From NCBI RefSeq assembly GCF_900184965.1, contig NZ_FXYA01000185.1, positions 62,001-126,000 of the forward strand: DNA of 64,000 bases, in the 5' to 3' direction. The notes under the pieces were generated by a model. It saw only the letters and a program-made list of their open reading frames with translations, did no database searches and was not told the DNA's origin. The position numbers and the translations under genes are program-made. Positions within the stretch are counted from its first letter, which is position 1. Each line of letters begins with the position of its first letter. Shown piece by piece: positions 8,811 to 16,877 of the stretch. This DNA is from Akkermansia muciniphila (GTDB taxonomy: Bacteria > Verrucomicrobiota > Verrucomicrobiia > Verrucomicrobiales > Akkermansiaceae).

Positions 8811-9857
8811 GTGTCGCCCGCCTTATATTCCGCCGCTAAAAGTGTATTATTCCAAATGAATCCGGAAACTGCCCACAAGGTGACCTTGTGGGGGTTGCGC
8901 CTGGCAGAGAAGATGCGTGTCCTGCCTCTAGTAATGGGGAAAGTTCCTTCTGATCCTGTGGAAATTCTGGGAATGAAATTTCCCAACCGGGTGGGACTTG
9001 CCGCCGGAATGGACAAGGAAGCGGATACGGTAAACGCTTTTGGTCAGGCCGGATTCGGTTTTGTGGAAGTGGGTACGCTGACGCCCCGGCCGCAACCGGG
9101 CAATGAAAAGCCCCGCCTGTTCCGCCTGATTCCCCAGAAAGCTATTATCAACCGGATGGGGTTCAACAATGAAGGTATTGCCTCCGGAGTGGAAAACATC
9201 CGCTCCGCCACTCGTTTTCGCGGTGTTCTGGGCGTCAACATTGGGAAAAATAAGATAACTCCCAATGAGGACGCGGTCCAGGATTACCTTGCTTGCCTGC
9301 GTGCGGCATGGCCAGTGGCGGATTATATAGCCATCAATTTCTCTTCTCCCAATACGCCTGGCCTGCGCGACCTTCAGGCGGCGGAACCCGCTGCCCGTCT
9401 GCTGGCTTCCCTGAAATCGGAGCAATCCAACCTGGCTGCGGAAACCGGTCGCCATGTGCCCATTTTTATGAAAGTGGCTCCGGATGTGACGGATGAGCAT
9501 ATTGCGGAACTCAGCCGCGTTTTTCTGGATGAAGGGCTGGATGGTCTTATTGCTACGAATACGACTCTTTCCCGCGCCGGGGTAGAAGCCAATCCTCGCC
9601 ATGAAGAAGCAGGCGGCCTGTCCGGCGCCCCTCTGACGGAACGGTCCACGGAAGTGATTGGAGCTTTTGCTTCCGAATTGAAGGGGCGTATTCCGATCAT
9701 TGGCGTTGGCGGCATCATGAGCGGCGCGGATGCCGTCGCCAAAATCAAGGCAGGAGCCAGCCTGGTGCAGCTTTATACCGGCTTCATTTATCGCGGCCCG
9801 GACCTTATCCGGGAATGCGTGGAAGCCATGAAGGCCGAATGCCCTGTTAATAGCTGA
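8811..9857 (+). CDS. pyrD: Dihydroorotate dehydrogenase (quinone), class 2
   Basis: The enzyme oxidises dihydroorotate to orotate in pyrimidine synthesis and passes electrons to quinone. Visible marks are the N-terminal membrane-association stretch (LYSAAKSVLFQMNPETAHK) typical of class 2, the FMN-binding GLAAGMDKEAD, INRMGFNNEG, the active-site region NFSSPNTPGLRDLQ containing the class 2 catalytic serine, and IGVGGIMSGADA near the C-terminus. I chose GTG 8811 over the further upstream GTG 8790 because 8790 lies before the -10 hexamer. From 8811 the protein has 348 residues, close to the family norm. The quinone partner may be menaquinone, since menB is also in the window. Confidence 0.93.
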   Translation: MSPALYSAAKSVLFQMNPETAHKVTLWGLRLAEKMRVLPLVMGKVPSDPVEILGMKFPNRVGLAAGMDKEADTVNAFGQAGFGFVEVGTLTPRPQPGNEKPRLFRLIPQKAIINRMGFNNEGIASGVENIRSATRFRGVLGVNIGKNKITPNEDAVQDYLACLRAAWPVADYIAINFSSPNTPGLRDLQAAEPAARLLASLKSEQSNLAAETGRHVPIFMKVAPDVTDEHIAELSRVFLDEGLDGLIATNTTLSRAGVEANPRHEEAGGLSGAPLTERSTEVIGAFASELKGRIPIIGVGGIMSGADAVAKIKAGASLVQLYTGFIYRGPDLIRECVEAMKAECPVNS

Positions 9858-9889
9858 TTTCCTTTATTAACCGCTTACAGGATCCATTC

Positions 9890-12800
9890 ATGCCCGGTTC
9901 CTTCGTACACCTTCACAATCACACAGAATATTCCTTGTTGGACGGCGCAGTCCATATCAGGGATCTCATTGCTGAGTGTTCCCGCATGGGAATGCCCGCC
10001 GTTGCCGTTACGGATCACGGCAATCTGTTCGGAGCCATTGAATTGGTCATGGAGACAAACAGCCTCAATAAATCCGTGGCCGCCTGGAACAAGGAGCATC
10101 CGGAAGGTCCGCGGAGGCAGGAAGTAAAGCCTATCTTTGGTTGCGAAGTTTACCTTTCCCCTACGCCCATCAGCGTGAAAAAACAGCTTCCCGGACGCCG
10201 CAAATACACACATCTCCTTTTACTGGCGGAAAATGAAACTGGATGGCAGAATCTGGTTAAACTGGTGTCCCGTTCCCACTTGGAAGGCTTTTATTATAAA
10301 CCCCGCGTGGATATGGAAACCCTGCGGGAATTCCATGAGGGCCTCATCTGTTGTACAGCATGCATTGCCGGACCTCTTAATGAATGGCTGCTCAATGACC
10401 AGCCTGAAAAAGCGGAGGAAGCCCTTCTGGCTCTAAAGGATATTTTTGGGGACGACAATATTTTTGTAGAGCTTCAGGACCACGGCATGGAGGAACAGAA
10501 AAAATGTCTGCCGGAGCTGGTGCGCATTGCCCGCAAGACTAATACCCCCATTGTTGCCACCAATGACGTGCACTTCCTCAGGAAGGAAGATCACGACATG
10601 CACGATGTTCTGATTTGTATCGGAACCAACGAAAAGCTGGCTTCCCCAAAACGCATGCGCTATTCCACGGAAGTGTATTTGAAATCTCCTGAAGAAATGT
10701 GGGAGGTGTTCAGGGATTATCCGGAGGCCGTGGAAAATACGTTGAAAATTGCGGAACGGTGCAATGTTGCTATCAAGCTGGATTCCACCAGTACGGAAAA
10801 ATACCCTGAATTCGGCACGCCGGACGGGTCGTCCCGCGAAGAATACCTGCGTAAAGTATGTTATAAGGGGCTGGAAGAACGGTATGGAAAGGAACGTGTA
10901 GCTGCGGACAAGGAATTGCGCGACCGTTTGGATTATGAGCTTGGAATTATCAACCAGTTGAAATTCCCTTCCTATTTCCTGATTACGGCGGACTTCATCA
11001 ACTGGGCCAAGGATCATGACATTCCCGTAGGTCCCGGACGCGGTTCCGCAGCCGGTTCCTTGGTGGCTTATGCCATGAAAATCACGAATATAGATCCTCT
11101 GAGGTTCGGATTAATCTTTGAACGTTTCCTAAATCCGGAACGCGTCAGCCCTCCGGATATTGATATTGACTTTTGTCAGACACGCCGGCCGGAAGTAATC
11201 GACTACGTCCGGCAGAAATACGGGGAACGCGCTGTTTCTCATATTATTACGTACGGCACCATGGGTGCCAAGTCCGTACTCAGGGACGTAGCCCGTGTGA
11301 TGGATATGTCCTATGCGGATGGAGACCGTATTTCCAAACTTATCGAAACCGGCCCCAAGGTGACTCTTCAGTCCAGCTACAAGAGTAATGAGGAGCTGAG
11401 GGAACTGATTGCCTCTGATGAGGGGTATGCGGAATTGTGGGGGTACGCGACCCGCCTGGAAGGATTGATCCGCAACGTGGGGGTACATGCGGCGGGCGTC
11501 GTGATCGGTGACCGCCCCCTGGACGAGCATGTGGCCCTCACTCGTGATGATCTTTCCGATCCCCATGCCGCTGTTGTCGCCCAGTGCGATATGAGCGCAA
11601 TTTATGAAGTGGGGCTTTTGAAGATGGACTTCCTGGGTTTGAAGACCCTGACCGTTATGCATGATGCGGAGCAATACGCCCGCTGGCGCGTGCCGGAATT
11701 CAAACTGGATTCCGTCCCTCTGGATGACCGGGAAACCCTGGACCTGCTGAACAGGGGAGATACGATGGGGGTTTTCCAGTTGGAATCCGGCGGTATGGTG
11801 GACACTTGCCGCCGTTACGGGATTCAGAAAATAGAAGACATCATTGACCTGCTGGCTCTTTACCGACCGGGAGCCATGCAGTTCATGGATGAAATGATTG
11901 AAGTCAAGAAGGGGTTGCGCCAGGTGGAGTACGAGCATCCTTTGCTGGAACAGGTCAGCGGGGAAACCTACGGCGTGATGATCTATCAGGAACAGGTGCA
12001 GGCGGCTGCCAAGCTGTTGGCCGGTTATACGCTTGGCGGGGCCGACCTTCTGCGGCGCGCCATGGGCAAGAAGGACCCGGCGAAGATGGCCAAGGAAAAA
12101 GCCCATTTTGTTGAAGGATGCTGGAAAACAAACCAGATTGATGAAAAGACGGCTACAGCCATCTTTGACAAAATTGAAAAATTCGCCGGGTACGGTTTTA
12201 ATAAGTCCCACTCCGCCTGCTACGGGCATATTTCCTACTGGACGGCCTACCTCAAGGCCCACTTCCCTGTGGAATTTCTCTGCGGGCTGATGTCTAATGA
12301 GGCGAACAATGACAAAATCGGGGTGTTCATTCAGGAAGCCAACCGCATGGGTATTGAAATCCTGCCTCCCGATGTGAATAAATCCATGCTCAAGTTCACT
12401 CCTGAGAAAATGCCTTCCGGCAAGCTGGCTGTGCGTTATGGACTGGCGGCCATTAAAAACGTGGGAGAGGGGGCTATGCAGATTCTTCTGGAAGAAAGAG
12501 AGAAGAACGGGGAATTTTCCAGTATGGAGGACATTTGCAACAGGCTGGATTCCAAATCTGTCAACAAAAAGATTCTTGAATCCCTGATTCGTGCGGGAGC
12601 GCTGGACTGGACGCTGGAGCCGCGTTGCGTCCTGTTTGAACGTGTGGATCTGGCTCTCAGCGGCGCTTCCCAGGTACACAAGGATAAGGCTCTGGGGCAG
12701 GGTTCCCTGTTTGACATGACCTTTGAAGTGCCCAGGGTAAAGGACGAGCCCGCCGTTCCGGAATGGTCCAAGGAGCAGCGTATGGGGGATGAAAAGGATC

Positions 12801-13414
12801 TGTTGGGCGCTTACTTCTGCGGCCATCCTCTGGACTCCATGCGCGGTGTCATTGATGCGGAAAAATACACCCGCATAGGGCTCATTGACACACTGGAACC
12901 GCACGAACTCAAGCAGAAGCACCAGCTTGCCGGCATGGTTCGTTCCGTCACCTCCAAGATCAGCAAGGCCGGTAGAAAATTCGCCATTCTGACATTGGAA
13001 GATTTTACCGGCAGCATAGAAGTGTTGTTGTGGTCGGATGTTTATGAAAAGGCTCAGGAAATGGAGGGCGGCCTGGAACCGGGCGTTTTCGTTTCCGTGC
13101 GAGCCAACATCCGGGAGGATGACCGCACATCCTCCAAAAGCGTGGCTGCGCAGGGCATTGACCCCCTGGGAGGCAAAAAGCGCAAATCCAAATCCGGGGA
13201 GCAGGGGCCTCTGAATATCATTGTCAGTCCCCTCCGCCACACGAGAAAAAATCTGGAACAGATACGGGATATTCTAAAAAGGTATCCCGGTCGTTCCAAA
13301 GTCAATCTCACCATCAAGGACAGCCTGGGACATAGCCAAATTCTGGAACTGGATGAACGGTTCCGCGTGAATCGCTGTCCGGAGTTGGAAACAGAGCTTT
13401 CTATGTACAATTAA
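9890..13414 (+). CDS. dnaE: DNA polymerase III subunit alpha
   Basis: The replicative polymerase, 1174 residues. Order of domains: PHP domain at the N-terminus (HLHNHTEYSLLDG at about residue 7, VTDHGNL near 39), the polymerase catalytic core with GPGRGSAAGS near residue 381 and the catalytic PDIDIDF near residue 422, a fingers region, a helix-hairpin-helix part (EDICNRLDSKSVNKKI near residue 880) and an OB-fold (GMVRSVTSKISKAGRKFAIL near residue 1015). The family is normally 1100-1200 residues and there is no intein. It lies 32 nt after pyrD and 4 nt before the acetyltransferase, so the three may be one transcript. Confidence 0.97.
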   Translation: MPGSFVHLHNHTEYSLLDGAVHIRDLIAECSRMGMPAVAVTDHGNLFGAIELVMETNSLNKSVAAWNKEHPEGPRRQEVKPIFGCEVYLSPTPISVKKQLPGRRKYTHLLLLAENETGWQNLVKLVSRSHLEGFYYKPRVDMETLREFHEGLICCTACIAGPLNEWLLNDQPEKAEEALLALKDIFGDDNIFVELQDHGMEEQKKCLPELVRIARKTNTPIVATNDVHFLRKEDHDMHDVLICIGTNEKLASPKRMRYSTEVYLKSPEEMWEVFRDYPEAVENTLKIAERCNVAIKLDSTSTEKYPEFGTPDGSSREEYLRKVCYKGLEERYGKERVAADKELRDRLDYELGIINQLKFPSYFLITADFINWAKDHDIPVGPGRGSAAGSLVAYAMKITNIDPLRFGLIFERFLNPERVSPPDIDIDFCQTRRPEVIDYVRQKYGERAVSHIITYGTMGAKSVLRDVARVMDMSYADGDRISKLIETGPKVTLQSSYKSNEELRELIASDEGYAELWGYATRLEGLIRNVGVHAAGVVIGDRPLDEHVALTRDDLSDPHAAVVAQCDMSAIYEVGLLKMDFLGLKTLTVMHDAEQYARWRVPEFKLDSVPLDDRETLDLLNRGDTMGVFQLESGGMVDTCRRYGIQKIEDIIDLLALYRPGAMQFMDEMIEVKKGLRQVEYEHPLLEQVSGETYGVMIYQEQVQAAAKLLAGYTLGGADLLRRAMGKKDPAKMAKEKAHFVEGCWKTNQIDEKTATAIFDKIEKFAGYGFNKSHSACYGHISYWTAYLKAHFPVEFLCGLMSNEANNDKIGVFIQEANRMGIEILPPDVNKSMLKFTPEKMPSGKLAVRYGLAAIKNVGEGAMQILLEEREKNGEFSSMEDICNRLDSKSVNKKILESLIRAGALDWTLEPRCVLFERVDLALSGASQVHKDKALGQGSLFDMTFEVPRVKDEPAVPEWSKEQRMGDEKDLLGAYFCGHPLDSMRGVIDAEKYTRIGLIDTLEPHELKQKHQLAGMVRSVTSKISKAGRKFAILTLEDFTGSIEVLLWSDVYEKAQEMEGGLEPGVFVSVRANIREDDRTSSKSVAAQGIDPLGGKKRKSKSGEQGPLNIIVSPLRHTRKNLEQIRDILKRYPGRSKVNLTIKDSLGHSQILELDERFRVNRCPELETELSMYN

Positions 13415-13418
13415 GGTC

Positions 13419-13964
13419 ATGCCGGGAGGAAAGCTGTCATTGCCGGAATCTGAACGCCTGGTATTACGGGCGTGGCGGGAAGAAGACTGGCCCTTTTTTG
13501 CGGCTATGAACGCCAATCCCCGGGTAATGCGTTTTTTCCCCGGCATCATGACGGAAAAGGATTCTCTTTCCATGTGGGGCCGTATGCGGGAAGAACTGGA
13601 TGAAAGAGGATATGGATTGTACGCAGCGGAATTGAAACATTCCGGTTCCCTGATTGGTCTTCTCGGCTTTCATTGGGCTGATTTTGAAGCGGATTTTACA
13701 CCATGTGTGGAAATAGGCTGGAGGCTTGTGCCGGAAGCCTGGGGATATGGATATGCTACGGAAGGCGCCCGTGCATGCCTGAAACATGGTTTTGAACGAT
13801 TCGGTTTTGACCGGGTATATTCTTTTACTGCTTGCGTGAATTTCCCTTCACAAGCCGTGATGCAACGCGTTGGAATGAGGAAAATAGCGGAATTCAACCA
13901 TCCCAAAGTTGCTCCGGATTCTGTCCTTTATCCGCATGTACTTTATGTAAAGGATGCTCCCTGA
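13419..13964 (+). CDS. GNAT family N-acetyltransferase (RimJ/RimL-like)
   Basis: The 181-residue protein matches the Acetyltransf_3 group that acylates protein N-termini or small amines. It begins with ERLVLRAWREEDWPFFAAMN and has the acetyl-CoA region EAWGYGYATEGARACLKHGF and the late VYSFTACVNFPSQAVMQRVGM, where the family has its N-S pair. It starts 4 nt after dnaE, so it is probably the last gene of that transcript. The substrate is unknown. Confidence 0.88.
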   Translation: MPGGKLSLPESERLVLRAWREEDWPFFAAMNANPRVMRFFPGIMTEKDSLSMWGRMREELDERGYGLYAAELKHSGSLIGLLGFHWADFEADFTPCVEIGWRLVPEAWGYGYATEGARACLKHGFERFGFDRVYSFTACVNFPSQAVMQRVGMRKIAEFNHPKVAPDSVLYPHVLYVKDAP

Positions 13965-14170
13965 AGATGAGCCTCTGGCTGATTTTCGACACCGTATCCC
14001 GGGCTTTTCATGGGAAGGCTTGTTCTCCCTTATAGGAAAATGATGAACGGGTTGTGATATTTTGCAGGTTTATCCATTCTTTTTTCCCATTGTCTCCCGG
14101 CAAATCGAACGGACTGCAATGCTGAAGAAATGCAGGGTGCGCGTTGGAGCCTTTTGTCGCCAAGCGTGAC

Positions 14171-14236
14171 TTAAAAGGTGTAACTTGCCACGGCGTTGAA
14201 TTGGTGCAGGTGGAGTTTAGAAATATTGACGGATTT
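14171..14236 (-). pseudogene. Remnant of an outer-membrane beta-barrel C-terminus
   Basis: Read on the minus strand, the last 20 or so codons before a TAA give a sequence ending LHLHQFNAVASYTF. The alternating hydrophobic pattern and terminal aromatic residue are typical of the last strand of autotransporter-like barrels. An in-frame stop lies just upstream (14237-14239 side) and no barrel-sized reading frame remains. It could be chance, but the terminal pattern is hard to get by accident. Confidence 0.35.
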
Positions 14237-14299
14237 TTATAAGAAGGTCTGCAATTAAATCATTTTAATAGTCCATTAATAATGAAATAGATCTATATT

Positions 14300-14327
14300 T
14301 TGTCTTTTTCTGGAAAATTTATATATA
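14300..14327 (+). promoter_or_regulatory. Possible gadB promoter
   Basis: TTGTCT (14300-14305), 16 nt, TATATA (14322-14327) in an A+T-rich segment about 110 nt before the gadB ATG. Other alignments in the same A+T-rich run are possible. Confidence 0.35.
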
Positions 14328-14435
14328 GGATAATGACAATGGAAATATGAACGCTTTGATTCGCGGGTGCTTCTATCCTTCATGCGGGCAGCCTGTCATG
14401 GTCAGCCCGGAAACGATGAAACAATAAATACCGTC

Positions 14436-15836
14436 ATGTTTGATCCAAATCAAAAACCTGATACAGCCCGGGCGGAAAATTCCATTTTCGGCTCTCCGGA
14501 AGCAGATAACCTTCTCCCCAAGGATGAGTTCCCGGATTACGCGATGCGCGCGGAGGACGCTTTTCAATTGGTGTCCGATGAATTGATGCTGGACGGCAAT
14601 GCCCGCCAGAACCTTGCAACCTTCTGCCAGACCTGGGATGAAAAGCAGGTCAGGATGCTGATGAACCTCAGCATTAACAAGAACATGATTGACAAGGATG
14701 AATATCCCCAGACAGCCGCTATTGAAATGCGTTGCGCTGCCATCATTGCCAATCTTTGGAATGCCAGCAAAAATGAAAAACCCATTGGTTGTTCCACTAT
14801 CGGTTCCAGTGAAGCATGCATGCTTGGAGGCATGGCGGCCCTGTGGCGCTGGAGAGCCCGCCGGAAAGCTGCCGGCAAACCCATTGACAAGCCCAACCTG
14901 GTATGCGGTCCTGTCCAAATCTGCTGGCACAAGTTCTGCCGCTATTGGGATATTGAAATGCGTGAAATCCCGATGGCGCCCGGGAAATGGAAGATGGATG
15001 TTGACCGGATGCTGGAACAGATTGATGAGAACACCATCGTTGTGGTTCCTACGTTTGGTGTGACCTATACGGGCGCTTATGAATTGCCGGCGGAAATTGC
15101 CAAGGCTCTGGACGATTACGAAGACAAGACCGGCATCAGCGTTGACATCCATGTAGACGGCGCCAGCGGCGGCTTCCTTGCCCCGTTCTGCGCCCCGGAT
15201 GTTGTCTTTGACTTCCGCATTCCCCGCGTCAAGTCCATCAGCGCTTCCGGCCATAAGTACGGATTGGCTCCGCTCGGAGTCGGCTGGGTCGTTTGGAGAG
15301 ATATTTCCTACCTGCCTGAAGGATTGATTTTCAATGTCAACTATCTTGGCGGAGAAATTCCCAATTTTGCCATTAACTTCTCACGGCCGGCCGGACAGAT
15401 TATCTGCCAGTATTATGATTTCATCCGCCTGGGCAAGGAAGGCTATACGAACATCCATACGCAGGCTTATGAGGTAGCGAAGTACATTTCAGATGAGCTT
15501 TCCAAACTGGGTCCGTACGAATTTATTTGCACGGGCGATCCGGAAAAAGGTATTCCCGCTGTATGCTTCTTCATCAAGGATGGAGCCAATACGAACTACA
15601 CGCTTTTTGACCTTTCAGACAAGCTGAGAACCCGCGGCTGGCAGGTGCCCGCCTTCACGCTCCCTGCCAACTGTCAGGATACGGTGGTGATGCGCGTCAT
15701 GGTTCGCCAGGGCTTCTCCAAGGATTTGGCAGATCTGTTCCTGGAAGATTACAAGCGCATGCTCGCTTTCTTTGAGAAACACCCGGTTTCTTCTCCGATG
15801 ACGGCGGAAGAAGGAACGGCTTTCCACCATTCCTGA
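14436..15836 (+). CDS. gadB: Glutamate decarboxylase
   Basis: A PLP enzyme that turns glutamate into GABA and CO2 while consuming a proton. The 466-residue protein has [18 protein letters not shown] near residue 125, the PLP-contacting [13 protein letters not shown] near residue 237, and [13 protein letters not shown] near residue 269, whose lysine forms the Schiff base. It matches the GadA/GadB group, not the aromatic decarboxylases. An in-frame start at 14367 would add 23 residues unlike the family, so I chose ATG 14436. No GadC-type glutamate/GABA antiporter or acid regulator is adjacent. It is isolated between two poorly coding stretches. Confidence 0.95.
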   Translation: MFDPNQKPDTARAENSIFGSPEADNLLPKDEFPDYAMRAEDAFQLVSDELMLDGNARQNLATFCQTWDEKQVRMLMNLSINKNMIDKDEYPQTAAIEMRCAAIIANLWNASKNEKPIGCSTIGSSEACMLGGMAALWRWRARRKAAGKPIDKPNLVCGPVQICWHKFCRYWDIEMREIPMAPGKWKMDVDRMLEQIDENTIVVVPTFGVTYTGAYELPAEIAKALDDYEDKTGISVDIHVDGASGGFLAPFCAPDVVFDFRIPRVKSISASGHKYGLAPLGVGWVVWRDISYLPEGLIFNVNYLGGEIPNFAINFSRPAGQIICQYYDFIRLGKEGYTNIHTQAYEVAKYISDELSKLGPYEFICTGDPEKGIPAVCFFIKDGANTNYTLFDLSDKLRTRGWQVPAFTLPANCQDTVVMRVMVRQGFSKDLADLFLEDYKRMLAFFEKHPVSSPMTAEEGTAFHHS

Positions 15837-15891
15837 TGGAAGAAGCTCTGCTGAGCGATTTTTGTTGGATGAATAAGTGTGTGTAAGCGCG

Positions 15892-15938
15892 GCTCCGCAG
15901 TTGTCAAGGTTTGTGCGTGGACCTGACAGCTGCGGAGC
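15892..15938 (+). terminator. Hairpin downstream of gadB
   Basis: 15892-15909 pairs with 15922-15938 (GCTCCGCAG-TTGTCAAGG against CCTGACAGC-TGCGGAGC) with a 12-nt loop. One mismatch and one bulge interrupt the stem. A long U-tract is lacking (TTTCAT follows), so termination strength is uncertain. Confidence 0.55.
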
Positions 15939-16319
15939 TTTCATAAGCGTTTATTTGATGCGTTTTGATATTTCAGCGGGGCATCCAACGGTTCCCTGGC
16001 AGACAATCCGGGGAGGGCGGGGAGGAAATGTGCGGACTGGCATCATTCTGTCTCTCCTGAATTTGGCCGCATCTTTTCGGGAGATGGCTTTTTCACATCT
16101 CCGGGTTTGAGTCTCTCAGCAGCAATCTGCTGGTCCCTGTTATAATTGCCCGGATAGTCCATCTTGGGGAGGGAACCGGGGCCGCCATCTCTTTATCTTC
16201 GTTTTCCCCTCTTCCGGTCTGCCGGGCTGGTTCCGGCCGCCTTTCCTTTGGTGGCTTTAATATACAGGTGGCTGTTAGTTCCACCTTATGAATCAGTTCT
16301 TTATCCATCGCCAACAGGG

Positions 16320-16574
16320 TTCCGCCTGACACTGCCGGTACTGGTTACTGGAATCAGGTTCGGAAGAATTGTTCGTGTTGGTGCGGACAACACTTTCTCT
16401 TCTTGGGCAATCATCGCGGAATCCTCCTCCGGGAATGGCCATATTATCTCCTATGATCGCTCCGGAAAAGTAGATGACAATATGGTTTCCATCTCCATTC
16501 GGATGTTGAACTGTGCTTATTCCCCTGCCGCGAAGAAGGCCGGTGAATATAACTTGATATGGGAAAACGCATAG
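16320..16574 (+). pseudogene. Possible decayed small lipoprotein fragment
   Basis: The open frame ends AGEYNLIWENA at 16574 and contains SGNGHIISYDRSGKVDDNMVSI. This loosely resembles the GxYxYxxTGxNxAxL pattern in the intact lipoproteins at 38960-39475 and 56018-56479. There is no signal peptide or lipobox in frame, so if real it is a 3' remnant. Low certainty. Confidence 0.25.
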
Positions 16575-16821
16575 CGGAGTTGAAATTTGAATCAGAGAAT
16601 AATTGGGGAAAGCATGTTGAAAAAACGGGATGCCGGGTGTTGTTGCCAGGTTTGTTCCCTGTATTTTCCCATTCAGGCATGAAAAAGTATTAGTAAGGAT
16701 TTTTTCAGGAATCAAAATTTTTAAGACAACTAACATATATTAAATTATTTATATGTATAATTATAAACGGATTATGTTGTATTTTATTTTTGAAAAACTT
16801 GACAATAAATTGAAAACGGAA

Positions 16822-16850
16822 TTGACAGTGATAAAAACCAATAATATTCT
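16822..16850 (+). promoter_or_regulatory. Promoter for the propeller gene
   Basis: TTGACA (16822-16827), 17-nt spacer, TATTCT (16845-16850). The start codon is at 16878, with a purine-rich AGGGG at 16863-16867, an unusually clear ribosome-binding site for this window. Confidence 0.65.
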
Positions 16851-16877
16851 CCTGTAATAATCAGGGGATAGTTGGTT

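Larger units (their letters stand above)
13965..14435 (+). other. Non-coding stretch upstream of gadB
   Basis: A 471-nt interval without an intact gene. It holds a short remnant of an outer-membrane protein C-terminus on the minus strand (14171-14236) and becomes strongly A+T-rich from about 14240 to 14345. The A+T-rich part has a possible promoter. I see no terminator after the acetyltransferase gene. Confidence 0.6.
15837..16877 (+). other. 1.04-kb stretch without an intact gene
   Basis: This holds a hairpin just after gadB (15892-15938), a second small hairpin (about 16077-16107), a reading frame that may be a decayed lipoprotein (about 16320-16574) and an A+T-rich part (16690-16860) carrying the promoter of the next gene. 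Base composition shifts to A+T-rich after about 16680. Confidence 0.6.
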
